A stretch of DNA of 64,000 bases. Origin: Taenia hydatigena. Its lineage: Eukaryota > Platyhelminthes > Cestoda > Cyclophyllidea > Taeniidae. Made by a program: the position numbers and the translations under genes. Positions within the stretch are counted from its first letter, which is position 1, and each line of letters starts with the position of its first letter. A model generated the notes under the pieces. The model made no database searches. It was not told the origin of the DNA and saw only the letters and a list, made by a program, of their open reading frames with translations. The stretch covers positions 1,985,493-2,049,492 of the forward strand of contig JADWOT020000006.1 of assembly GCA_036345935.2 (NCBI GenBank). The letters are read 5' to 3'. This document shows positions 35,081 to 47,892 of the stretch, piece after piece.

Positions 35081-36440
35081 AAGCATAACCCCTCTGCTGA
35101 AGCGCATTACAAAGTCCTTCAGCAATAAGCCCCAATCACCACTTCAAGCAGTCCGAAAGCATTGCGCACGTCTTTATTGAGGCTCAATTGAAGGAGCTGA
35201 CTGGCCTTCAACTCATGACATTTTCCACTTTACGTGGATATGAGCGAGAGTGTCCCTCTCAATCTAGCATACATGACATAGCATCACGTCGTCACTCGCG
35301 ATAGGCATAAGTGAATGCTTTTTGACACGCCGATAACAAGTTGTGGGTTACAATTTAGTGCGACTTGCTATGCCTCCTCGAAATACTAGAAAAATCTGGC
35401 GAGATGCTACACAATGCAGCTTTGAAGTGGACTCAACATGATATGTTTGGCAGTAAATGGGTCAGCTGTGCTTGTTGCAAGGCAAATGATAACAACTTGG
35501 CTTGCGGTTTCACATGAAGAAATACGATGTTGCATCACATTCACCAAATTCAATCAACACTTCACTCTGCCAGCACTTGAAGTGAACGAACGGTAGTAGG
35601 GAGCGCAACGCACAGCATCATTCTTGAGTGTAAACGCAGAAAAGCCAAACAAACAAACACAGGAATAAACAATAAGTCATTGCAACGAGCTAAATAGTGA
35701 AAGCACAGACTTTTCGGGTATGAAAGGAGGCATTTACATAGGATGAGAAAAAGTAAAAAGCCCTAAAAATCTTCACAGACGAATGTCAAAAACGAGTGCA
35801 CTTAGTGGTGGACGAATCTTGAATCCTTTGATGGCCATCACAGGAGGATGCAATGCCGCGCCTAAAACTTGCACAACTCAAAGCACAAACAATTCACGAG
35901 TGAAGGCACGACCAGATAGAATGGCGCCTGACTGTTTCTGTCTCCTTTCACTACCTCATAACCGATGTAGAAAATGCGCTAGCATGAGTGCAGCCAAAGT
36001 GCTGAATGGAGAAATGTGATGTTCTAAGGATAAGAGTCCCATCCATGGAGAGAGGTACTTGTATCCGCTATGCTTTACACTCGCCATGTGCCCGCATTTT
36101 ACAGAGTGTAATGATTACAAAAGTTGGTGCAGTTGTTTGGGAAACGAATTCAGTACACATTGCTGGCCCACTGGCCTACGCGCTTGTGTGTTCCCACTTC
36201 GACTGACACCTCTTCCCACAAGCAGATTTCGAATTAACAGTGAGTCATGCGGCGTCGGTGTCTGCAGCTCGACACGAATAAATAATCAGGTACAATGACA
36301 TTTCGATAGTGTTTAGTCTCGTCCTCAAATCCTGCTGCGGAACGGTTCGGCGCGACTAGCTTGTCCCGCATGGGAAAAGATGACACATTGCGCTTGTGCT
36401 TGTTTAAAGGGGTAAAATGCTAAGGAAAGCTCTTGTAACA
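35080..36440. repeat. Segment duplicated at about 51,990-53,340
   Basis: Direct repeat about 16.9 kb apart. Shared tracts include TCAAGCAGTCC-AAAGCATTGCGCA (35,140 and 52,010), a GCCATGTGCCCGCATTTT-like tract (36,083 against 53,075) and GAGTCATG-GGCG-CG-T-TCTGCAG (36,242 against 53,167). Similarity is patchy, about 65-75%. No coding frame is conserved between the two. Confidence 0.5.
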
Positions 36441-39249
36441 TTCTGCAGTCCTCGGAATAGGCCATACCGAGGTTTATTTTATTGCCTCATATGCAAGGGG
36501 ACATTGAAAACGGAAGGCGACTAATAGAGAACAGACATATTTCATACACGGAAGCAGACAGTTTCATGCGTCTGCATTTCAAACTTCCCGTGCATTGGAC
36601 ATCCTTCCTGCATTTATGCATGCGGCCATGTGTGCATGCTGGCCTCGCGTATTTTAACGGTGTGAATGAACAGATGCCCCTTTGTATCCAGTGTAAGCAC
36701 ACATGTTGCCTACAACACACGCCATTACGAGGCGGCATTCACTTTGTTCATGAACTATTCTATGCTCAGTTTAAAGGAGAGTGATTTCAAACGTGAGATA
36801 AGGTGGCGTTGTGTGACAAAGGAAAACTTGCGAATAAGGCAGTTAGGAGGCAGAGAATGCTTGTAACCAATTTTTCCACATCGGAGACACTATGCACAGC
36901 TTCCCTAGCTCTTGATGCAACATCGGCACCTCGTTTTCAGCATCCTAGCTACCAAAAGGCAACGCGTCCAAGGTTACAGCTCTTTAGTCTTTCCATTTAA
37001 ATCAGAAATCGTCAACTAACATCCTCAATCGAGATGTACTGAGGCCAGGTTCCACATGTCTGCTCCTTCCCATGCAGTTGTCAACCTATCGAGGTGCAAA
37101 TACAAAGTTAAAACTTTCCACGCCAAAAAACATTTCCACATCTTCATTACTTTAGCTGAATGCCTTGACAGCCGTGGTTGAAGTGTAGTCAGCGTTGGCA
37201 TTGAGAAACAAGGTTTTTACACCATTAATCCCTTCCCATTGGTTGTTGAGGCCGGCAAAATCTAATCAGTGATCAGGACTGACAAGATTCCTGCTAACTA
37301 CATACAGACATGCCACCGACATCTACAATAATGCTGCAAGGTGACAACAGCTGCGTAAGTTTTACTTCTGTCTACAAGGACTCTTCACTTTCCGATGTCT
37401 TAGTTACCAACTTGGTGTTATGGTGTTCCACTTATTCTCTTCCTTTTGACAATCACTGGCCTTTCTACACATTCACAACAACATCTTTAAGAGAAACTTG
37501 GGCGTCACTTTAGTGGCAGTGATAAATAATAAATTGGCTTCAAATGAATTACAATCTTTGCATTCGTCGCATCAATGCCACACAAGTGTTAAGGTACGAA
37601 TATGTCTAATGAGGTTGGATTCGTCTACGGAGAAGTAATAAATGAGGAACCATGGAAACCACGATTATTATAACGAATCAACTTGATTATTGCTTTTTAA
37701 AATATTGCTATGACTGCAGCAATATGGGACCAGAACAAGTTCAAAGTAGCCATAGAACACTTACTTATGATTGTATCTTTACATTGTTAAATTAAGAGCT
37801 GATTCACTGCCAAGAAACATTAGAATAGAAGTGCATTCACAATACAGCATGACGAGGTTGCCTCAAGCTATGCTCTTTGCAAATCCACTGTGCTTTTAGG
37901 GGAACCACGTCATGAAGGAGGCCGCAGACGTTGCAACAGCTTTTAATATCATCACAAAATTGGACCTCGGAATGCGGACACTCACCCCGTACACCACACA
38001 CCTAAGGAATTTGGCAGGATGAATCACAGAAGTTCCGTTTGCTTAACACAATACGACGCCGTTTTAGACCCATCGCAGTTATTAAAGACCTTAACCAAGT
38101 TTAGTCAACGCGGTAGCTGATGGAAGCAGAAAGTGTGTGTCCTCCCAAATTAACCACCGTCATCTCTTTGCATCTCTTCAAGTGCCTGAACGGTGAACTA
38201 AAGACCTTTATAAAGTGGCATTCAAGGTTCCACCCAATTGCCTGAAGTGCAAGGCTGTCATCAAGTGGAATGGCACTTCAAAGCACAGACAAAGTCAACG
38301 CGCCGCACCCATTATCCGCCAATCGCTTTTTAAAAAGATGAAAAAGAACTGGCAGAAGTGTCACATTGGTGACAAAAATACCACCCAACACAACTTGAAA
38401 CACGCAATATGCGACGCATCTCAAATGCACGGATTTTGAATAGCGCCTTCTGCTCTCCACAATTTCATTTCACAGGCTTACTAACCGAGGTGGATTTCTT
38501 ACTCACATGAATTCTAGCAATTCCATTGCCCACCTAACGTTCGTGTTTTGCAACAGGTATCGAGAGCGCACTCCCCAACGCTCTTCTTTCAAAGCTGACC
38601 GGAGGTGACAGCGATTATTTTGAAAAAGGGAGTAAACCATGCGAAAAGTGGTAAGAAGGCTTGTGAACTTTGTGGTAGGAAAAAGCTTATTTGTACAAGG
38701 CAACCTCAAATGTGTCTATTTGTGATAAGAAGCAGCATTATCTGTGCAGTGTAAAAGAAGGAAGAAAGGAGGAGGATTCGATTGGTGGAATCTACCTCTG
38801 AATAAGGAAGTATTTAATGACAAAGAGTCGCGTCAATTTTTGAGATTTCTTTTAAAAAGGATTGGTGAGTATCCTACAACCCTTCTTTAAAGAGGGGCGC
38901 AAGCCTTTTGGAAATGCTAATTTGGCTACATGTTCTACCTCCAGCAGCCGGGAGGAAGCCAAGCATAAGTTCTTTTTCCGTCTTCCATTTAGTTACTAGT
39001 CATTAGGTCCACTTTGCTTACGATTATGTGATTGTCTGTCTGGTGTTAAAGCGTATGCAAATCTTTGAGTCAAATATCACAAAAGAATGCAAAGGCTGTG
39101 GTGTCGCAGAACCTCCCCTTCAGCACTATTTCCATGCATTTTATTGACTACCCGCTCTGTGCTTCCGAAGTAGACAACACTAATTGCACCAACTTTATAC
39201 GCACGCACAAGTGGTGTACTGCAGATCCAACTGCCAACCGTGACATTAC
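36441..39249. other. Noncoding stretch
   Basis: No feature I can support. Several open frames of 60-100 codons on both strands overlap one another without context. Confidence 0.35.
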
Positions 39250-39850
39250 TTGTTGAAGTCCAAACAACGGTCTCGGTTGAGATTCACCTACTCGATACGA
39301 CTAGAAGTTGAGTGGATTAAAGCTTCTTGGTCCAAGGAGACAACAAGGACTCCGACTGCAACTCTCACGCTTGCACCACAGCACAACACAACAAAACACA
39401 ACACAAAGCAGGATTTCACATCACTTAACACAAAATCTGCCTTGAGAATACCCCTCTAACACACTTTTGGATAGAGGGGAGGAGAATGTCCAGCCTTTAG
39501 TATCCTCCTGTCTCCCTTCATTCCCATCATTCTCCCCACTTTTCTCATTTCGTCTCTTTCATTGCTGGATTCCATATTCTCAACATCTGACAGACTACAA
39601 CACAGCCACATGCAATATTAGGAAAGCCGATTGGAAGGTAAAAGCGAGGTAGGAATGGGGATGGTTGGAAAGAGGTTTAGCCAGTACATGGCTTCAAGTC
39701 GCGAGATGTTGCGTAGCGACGGTGACGTATTCTGCACTCACAGATGCTTGCCCAAAGACGTTCAATGCGTACTGATTAGCCACTTGGATTTTCGCCTTTC
39801 GACTGATGAACGAGGCGGTAAGCGTTTTTAAAATGGTGCGCTGGCACATT
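39250..39850. repeat. Decayed unit relic (segments G-H)
   Basis: The CACCTACTCGAT-CGACT-GAAG tract followed by a long run of CACAACA-type repeats matches 12,790-13,000 of U2 and 4,240-4,450 of U1. The later part around 39,600-39,720 matches about 13,150-13,250. Only short pieces of unit remain on either side. Confidence 0.45.
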
Positions 39851-40584
39851 CATCTGCCAGCCTTCCCACACACCACCACCTCGCCCCATCCCCATTCATT
39901 CACACTTTGCCGAGTTTGATCATGGCAACAGTAAAGTCATGTGGGAAGATTATTTAAAAGCTTGTTCACTTAATTCCAAAATAATCAGTTAAATAAAATA
40001 AAACCCACCATAAGTTTATTGTTTCAAATTGTTGCTCTAATGATTAAAATTACCAAAGCTTTCGTTTAATCTAAACATTTTAAGGTAAATCTCCTCGTTT
40101 TCACATCCTGCCAACTTAATAGTCTCTTTGAGAAGTGGTTTCACGACTGATATATAATCGGATAAACCATGAGATCCCAACAACTTTTACCATCATTAAA
40201 ATCGCAAGAAAGTACACACTCAAAATTGGGTTTGACTGAAGTGTAGTAGTTACGACCATCCTTTCGGTTCGTACTAGCACTGGCAATGAGACAATTTCTA
40301 CACTTAAAGGCCATTCATCCAGATTTTTACTGGTGGATGATAAACCACGTCGAGGCGGACGAAGTGCACATGCACCGATGACGTCCACTCTGGTTCAGAC
40401 TACTACATCCACTAAGTTAATTTTAAATTCCCTTCTCACTTATTTGACTCTTCTCATGGGCCAGTGTTCCTGCGACAACGACTAGGGTCAGCACATTCTC
40501 TTGACCTCTGATACAGTTCCCAGACACGACGCCAGACACACCAGATCCTGCAGTAGTATTACCAAAAGGGTCAGCAGCGTTGCG

Positions 40585-40873
40585 GACATGTGTCGATGTC
40601 TGATACTGCTAGTTCATGGGTGTTTCCTTACAATACCAAGTACGTTGTGATGGATGGTGGAAGAACATGATCAAGGCTAATGTAGGCGACGACGCTTACG
40701 AGAGGAGTCGACTCATGTTATACTATGTTGGATGTCTTAATCATTGTCCATTAGCCGAGTGAGGTAGACTTTGGGCCAAGCCAATATTTCTAGCCCTACT
40801 CTCTGCCCAACTTACATACATTCTGCCCGTGTTATGTCTCCTTTCGTCTTCAAAGAAGTTGCGAAACGCAGCA
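40585..40873 (+). mobile_element. Degenerate TRIM relic (3' part)
   Basis: The internal part (40,585-40,715) follows the order of landmarks found in intact copy 2 at 23,690-23,800: the GGTTAGCTCGTGGGTG-type tract, GTATGTTGTGATGG, and a degraded polypurine region. It then continues into a diverged LTR (about 40,716-40,873) that begins TGTTATACT and ends near CGCAGCA. Identity is roughly 60-65%. A 5' LTR is not recognisable. This is an old insertion of the same or a closely related family. Confidence 0.55.
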
Positions 40874-42589
40874 TTTCTAATGATGATGATGTGGTGTACC
40901 AGCGAGCCGCATTCGATTTGTGGTACCTTCACAATGCACAGGGTAGCACTATTATGGCACAGGGTTGTTCACCCATCAGTTTGTGTGAGAGAGGGGAGGT
41001 GCTGATCTTCCTGCCTTGACATCAAGGAATCACTCACAAAACCGCATGGCGACAGTAGATCAGACAGGTGCGTCGGCAACAGAGATGGGACGATGTCGGA
41101 GGTATCTACTAGTAACCCAGTCTTTGCCCTCACCTCCGGATGACAAAGCGTTCAGTGATAGTTGGGTTTAAGGCAAACTTTCGTCACACTGTGGAGGAAG
41201 AAACAATGAGCGCGGGTGGCATTTGTAATTACTTGAAAATAAGTTAGTTTAGCATTTTTTGTTATGGGAAGTTGTATGAACTCATGAGGCCACGCTATAA
41301 AATAGATCATTTGCTATCAACAGACCAAAGTACACAACGACGTTGAGATGGCTTTTTTGCGACTGAAACTAATTGCAAAGAAATACTGTTTACTGGCTGA
41401 TTTTAGAAGAAAAGTCCTTGCCTCTTCTCTCCGATACGCGCCAAATACAGCTGCATTTGACATGCCAAACCCACCTTACTGTCACGTAGACACAGTCCAT
41501 GCATTGACCAAGGTACCTCATTAATATTCAACTACAACATTATTGAGGTTATCATGTTACGTCCCGAGGTCAATGCTTTTCATCCATTAAATGTGTTAAC
41601 TACAATGAATACTGACGTTAAGCTTACCAGTCACCATCTCTGAAACCGGTCATTTCTACAAGGTGAGTCGTGGCAAATGAAAATGAAGAGAGGGGTAATT
41701 TCGCAGTGAACAATTTCATCGTACACACCATTATCTTGACGCCGAAGGTTTGATCAAGATTTCGTCCTACATCAGTACAAAAATCGAGGCATTATGGTGG
41801 TGTCGTCTAAAAGGCATTGCAAGTTTGTAGAAAGCAATGCGCCTAGTGCTGCTAAGCATGGCAGGTGTTAATGTCTGCAGTCTGACTAGCGAAAAGTAGA
41901 CCCCTTCAGTTGTAAAATAAGTATGACTTGAACCCGCCTCACCAATTAGCTTCCACAGCTTATGAGTGTCCACGAAGTGAGGGTTACGACTGCGTGTATG
42001 ACTGCGGTTGATAATTAAATTTGCATTTGTTGCTGTTTACTTATTTAATTCTCGGTTTCGATAGAGGGGTGACCTGGGTACTCACTTATTGTGCCTGTGC
42101 CAAGTAGGATAGCCTCCAAGACATTCCAGTTAACCCGATCCCACCACGTATACAAATTTTTGTCCGAATACTATGTAGTCTTCATTCTTCAAGAAAATCT
42201 CTTTTTGGTACACTCTTTGCAGCGCAAAGCAAATCCGGTCCTAGATGGCATATATTCATATTTTCATTGCTGCTTGATAAGCCTTGGCGAAGCGAATGAA
42301 GTGCATACAGTGTTGATGAGAGATCGGTGACGTTCACCTCCTTCTTCTTCTTCTTCAACCATCCAATTCTGCGATGTACAGAAAAACTTCTACCAACTGA
42401 AGTTACACTAGACTTGGCTGTGATCCATCTGAACAAATATGTGGATTGGCTACACCTCCACCTCTTTTGTACTAGCTAAGTACAACCAAGATAGATATGA
42501 GTGGGCAACGTCGAAGTGAGAAAGAAAGTGTCATGTAGGGATGGATGCAAAAGCCTACCCCTGCAAAGCTCTTTTGAGTTCCGTCCTCA

Positions 42590-42850
42590 GTCATTTGACT
42601 CTTCTTCTAAACCAGTCGCCCTAGAAACACGTGATCCAAACACACTCCTCCATATCCGAATCCATTCCCATACAGGACGAGACTGCAGGTGCACCAGAAT
42701 TGCTAAGAGAGGTATGTGATGGAGTCAGGTATCTCCTCGTTTGCGTGGACATTCGATGGCTGGTACGGATGGCTCGTGGGTCTTTCCTTGCAGAGCCAAT
42801 CACGTAGTGGTTGACCTAAGGCAATGAGGACAGGGCCATGACTTCCGCCA
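42590..42850. mobile_element. Second possible TRIM internal relic
   Basis: This stretch is similar to 40,440-40,660, and its GGACATTCGATGGCTGGTACGG and GGCTCGTGGGT tracts follow the TRIM internal region (23,675-23,715). No LTR is discernible. It could be a duplicate of the 40.6-kb relic rather than an independent insertion. Confidence 0.35.
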
Positions 42851-45110
42851 GTTGTAAGGAACCATTTAAGCGGTCCTTCGTTTAGCTGGCTCAACTCTCA
42901 GCCACGCTCACGGTCTCAACTCTACTGCGTGCATTTCTGCTCCGATATTGCATCTTCAAGTAACCATAAAAATCTTAGGGACCTGCATAAATACATGAGC
43001 AAAGTTTTACGAAATTCATTACTACGTTTATCCATTTGTACTGGGAAGTTGTTGTTAAAATGAAGGAGGACATCATTCAAATTACAAAGTAACAAGGCAC
43101 CGAAGGAAATTACTACGCTAGTGAAGGAAAAACGAAACACATATTGGGACTCAACATCGACTCATGTAAACAGCAAACGCAGGCTTGGTCAACGTGCTGA
43201 GGTGATCAGTTGACCAATGAACGATAAGGAACTAAAAAGAAAGACATCTTGGTGGAACAATTATACTTGTCAAATGGAGGGCAAGCAAACCGCTTTAGCA
43301 CGTAATAAGCCCAGTCAACCCATTTTTGAGCTCACCGAACTCGCGAGTTGATGAAATTTGCATTTGCTCAACCCTCTAGTGGTCCCTCATGTCTAGACCA
43401 GGGCACATCCCGCACACCCAAAGTGTGAGAATGCCCATTCGTTTAATAGCTTTTACCAAAAAAAAAAACATTGCGTCAATACAACAAACACCGAATCTCA
43501 GAGAATCAGAGCGAATGTCGCAGAACTTCCTATTATTTAGGACAGGAAATTAAGACGAGGTCTTAAGAGGCTTCATCTGTCATAGTTAAGTTGTCCAAAG
43601 TGAAGATCCTACAGTTAATGTATTTTCCTGCATAAGACCTGTGAGTATGAGCAGAGAATGTTACTGGTTGCCTAATCAAAGAATTAACCAGCTTAATCCC
43701 TCCGTCGTACAATGATACGCAAAGGATGAACAATTCCCATTCCCCCGGTCTGCCAATTTTGAGAGTGGATTAAAAGAGGGAAAAAAAGACTTCCGAGCCT
43801 GTGGACAGCTGAGTGAGTGGACTCATTTCCTTTGCCTCACTTCGCCTTCCTTCGGTGTTGGCGCAGATTGAGAGGTGAAGTGTTCCACTTCAATACAGGC
43901 GTTAGATCTCTGAGAACCAAATTCGAGACCATTTAGTTGTCATTTTATGCATCCTCGAGGCCAAACATCAACAGCTCCATTCACACTAAAAGAGTGAAAA
44001 CCTAATAATCATTGGTTAAGGTGGGTTAGAATTCCATAGTCTCCCTCATCGCTGCCTCCAGCTCCAGAGCATGTCAACATTTATATCTATGCTTTAGATC
44101 CAACTGCATAAACCCAGGAATGAATGAGGACTACAATTTTGCAGTATTTAGTTGAAGGTCAAACATTGTGCTTAGGAACCCATGAACCTGACAACAAAAC
44201 CGTTGGTGCAGTCTATGCCAAAGCCAACTGAATTGCCATGTTGGTAGTCGTGCGACCTTTCCAATGCTCGCCATCGTTCGCTAATCAACATCTTCAAGCA
44301 CAGACATGCGAGAGTCAAATACTGACACATCGCAGTGTAGAGCATCAGTTGAAGTTAACAAATGTTATTTGAACTAACCTGCTACACGAAACCAGTGTTA
44401 ACATGGTTACGAAGCTACGAGAGATAGCCTCTTGCCTCAAGATTTGCATATGCTTTGAAGGAGATGCAGTATGCTGCATCAAATGCCACTGTCCAGAAGT
44501 GGTTCAACAAAAAATCCGAGTTCTGTGGTGACTCACCGAAAGAAGAGTAGGTCGTGGGCAATGAGATCCTCCATTCTCAATAGCCCTGAGGAATTACAAA
44601 TCCTCATTGACAAGCTTTATTTAAAGCTTTACAAGACAGGGAATTGGTACTCAAAACAATTGGAAGGGTAAGTTATCAAGTTATTAAGTGAAAGCTATAA
44701 ATCGCACCTTAAATTCTTATTTGTTTGATATCAAAAATGTGTTCATTTAGGGTTGAATGTTAAAAACTTACTGATTGGATGACTTTCTACTGTGTTGGAC
44801 GGATACGATGCCTCATCCCATCCCTTGCCTTCCTCCATTGGCACAGCTCTACATGCTCTCCGCAATTGACTGGTTGACAGTTAAAAAGGAGGCCTCGACA
44901 ACAAGTCGACTATGTCTATGCTCACTTTTAGCCATAATTCCGAGGATAAACAGTTGTGTAAATCAGCACTTAACAGGCAGCTAGTGCCCTCTTTGTGAAG
45001 AACTACACAGCACTAAGTGCAGTCGCATAACTGGCATTCTAAGAATCTTCTCAGAGATAATTCATCTTCATTATTAATGCTGTCACTACAATTAATCTAC
45101 TTGCCATGTC
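42851..45110. other. Noncoding stretch
   Basis: No gene or repeat is supported. A run of about 12 A occurs near 43,458. Confidence 0.35.
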
Positions 45111-45329
45111 ATCGCGAAGGAGTATCGCCACTATTGTAAGAGCAGACAGTGCTTTAAGCACCACAAATGTTTTAGCGGGCACGAGGTCTGCCATCTAGCA
45201 AAGAACACTTTTGCCCTCTTTTGCGCCACGCTTGATGGCTGATTTTAGTTTGGATTATCCTATTCAGTCCTTCTTTACTCCTGCAGCAATTTTGATGCGG
45301 ACATTAACACTTTTCCATATTGTGAAAAC

Positions 45330-45330
<1 letters not shown>

Positions 45331-45377
<47 letters not shown>

Positions 45378-45378
45378 C
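45331..45378. repeat. (CAT)n microsatellite
   Basis: About 15 uninterrupted CAT units. A plus-strand frame across it would read as polyhistidine, but nothing around it supports a protein. A small piece of the unit repeat (GTTTTAGCGGGC type) lies just before it at about 45,165-45,190. Confidence 0.95.
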
Positions 45379-47860
45379 CAAAGTGTTGTCAGATTTGTAA
45401 TCTTGTAGGAGACTACAAAAGTGATAGATCATTGGGCTTTGTTAAGTGTTCCATGCATCATTCTTTAGCTGATCCTATAGACACAGATATGCCATACCAA
45501 TCATGATAGCTATGTGCTGCGCTGAGTTTCAGTTCTGATGCAGGAGTTCTAAGCAATGGCAACTGAATCGATACAAAACGTGCCTACACAGGAGATGGTT
45601 CTAATCCATCGCGTAACCGGTACAAGCGACTTCCAACAATCAGTACCATGTTGGAACAGCAAAAGCTCTAGTTTGTGGTAATCAGTCGTGTTCTAACAAC
45701 CAAGTAGAAAACGAACGTTGACCTCATAGGTGAGTACAATGTCACGCACAAAGCCGAGTTGGTAATAACCAACTACAGTCAAGATTGGCATGTCGAATTT
45801 AGTACTGAAGCCAGACAACATTTGACAAACTAATACAACTCGACAGCACAAAACATACAGGAGATAATCACAGACAAAAAGGCCATTCAAACATAGCTCT
45901 TACCATTGTAATAACATCTAATGTGTGTAAAATATTCCCAACGGCAATAATTTATCAAATGTAGAAAACTGCTGCAGCTTATCAGGCAAAAGACGACTGT
46001 TACAAATCACTCCAATCCGACAAATACAGGCAAACCGATCCACACTTAGCAAGGCAAACGTCTTCCATAAGCCTTCACACAAACAACACTGTCACTCCTC
46101 CATCGAACTCAGCCCAAAAAACTGGACAGCTCTCAGGAGTATAAACACACAAGTAAAGCTTTATTGACACAACTTACAGCTATCGCATTAGGCTTTCTTC
46201 TTGCCCAACAGTAAATGACGAGCATTGATTGATTGGTTTGACGACCCGACCGGTCCTGAGGGCGACCTTAGGTTTAGTGAGCTCTCCAGTGGCTACTTCT
46301 GTGGTCCATTCGTAACTCGCCGGCAGTCACCTCGTCTGCTCATACTGCTATTGTGCTTCGATATGAGGAAGGGAAATCTTCCGACCCGTTCGCAAATCAG
46401 GAAGATACAAGCGTTCTTGTTTAGTACAACGCGAATGAATGGCTGCACCAACTCAACGTATCCAAATTAAAAAATCATGCATAAACTTTGCAATGTCTAA
46501 TGTGGGCAATATTTATCGAATGACTTAAAACATTGAAGCCATTCCAGTATGGGAGGGTATGCGAGACACCTTGATTAGCCATGCCATCAAGACCACTTAA
46601 AAACCACACAGTTATGAAGCTTTAATCTTTTAATTGAGTGATACTTTGCAGCGAATAAACTGAGACCAAGTCCTCTCCATCCTCAATGTAAATGACACCG
46701 AGTGAGATCTTCGGGTGGATGAAATTGGACTTTTAAACAAATACAGTACTGAACGTAAGAGTAAACCAACGTAGAAACATCATGTCGTTTCATAGTCCAT
46801 ATCCATAGTAGATAATTTCAGTGTACGCCTTGCATCAGACGTAGTCTCTTTCGAAAGGTGACAAGACACAGTGGTGAGTACCGTAATGCCTCATCGACGC
46901 CATTTCGTGCCGTCTGATGTGCGAAGATGAGTAACAACCTCAGTCATGGGGACAGTTGAATATCGCACCAACAATTTGTTCACCTGACAAATCAATGATT
47001 GAGAAGTAATTTGCACTCATTTGCATGAATTTGAAGTGGGTGACGAACAATGACATTTGGCTAATGAGTAGTCAACTCCGACAACCACTAATAATTAATT
47101 CAAGGTCAAGACATACATATTCCAGTATTTCATGCATTAAGAGGTAGTAAATTGACATGCGATTGTACCCAAGAGCATTAAATTTCAAAACCAGCATAGT
47201 TAAGTAGGTGGACATTTACTAGGAATCAAACGTCCTCTAAAACAACCCATCGTTATGAATGGAAGAAGGGATTAGTGAGAGGCTACGCTTACACACAAAA
47301 ATAACTCAATTGATAGAATACATATCGTGACTTACAATTTGGCTTGGGATTAGCGAAAAGGAGTTCAAAGTATTAAAGAGTACCCACAAATGAGTTTATT
47401 GGTCGTTACGAATTGCCTTGAAACATGTTTTGACAGGGTGACATCTAAGACCCCTTCCTGATTGCCCACTATCTACTAACAGAGTTCTTTGAACAAAAGT
47501 CTGTGAAAGGTAATCCCATGCCACATCAAACTCTTGTTCGTTGAACTACTTAGCCCAACTCCAGGTGATCACATCATCTGTGGAGGAGAATTTCGATGCA
47601 CAACTTCACCACCATACCGAAGCTAGATCCACAAGTTAACTTTTGCATAGAAATGATTGCAAATGAAAGAATGGACGAAGATTGAGAATGACAAGAGGAG
47701 CAGGATTAAAGTGTGCAGAGAACGTAGGCAGAGAGGAAGAAAGACATTCAAGCAGACACAGTCACACGCATGCCAATGCCTCATGGCAGTTTGCTTCTCT
47801 TTCGCGAAGCATGCCATTCAACAAAGGAGTGGAGAAGGAGGGGCGGGAGCAGGAGCAGGA
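45379..47860. other. Noncoding stretch
   Basis: No gene is supported. On the minus strand near 46,160-46,340 an open segment ends upstream of an AATAAA, but it carries nothing I recognise firmly. Confidence 0.35.
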
Positions 47861-47865
47861 GGGGA

Positions 47866-47892
47866 AGGAGGAGGAGGAGGAGGAGGAGGAGG
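47866..47892. repeat. (GGA)n microsatellite
   Basis: GGA triplet run at the end of a longer purine-rich stretch that starts near 47,820. Confidence 0.9.

Noticed and set aside
40771..41019. 82-codon plus-strand frame
   Set aside because: Its first half lies on the degenerate TRIM LTR, so it is a by-product of the repeat.
45211..45408. Frame encoding a polyhistidine run
   Set aside because: Explained entirely by the CAT microsatellite; no supporting sequence on either side.
46160..46340. Minus-strand open segment (with LRTGRVVKP) upstream of an AATAAA, reminiscent of an LTR-element polyprotein tail
   Set aside because: Match is a few residues in a region without any other retroelement motif. 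The AATAAA is expected by chance in such DNA.
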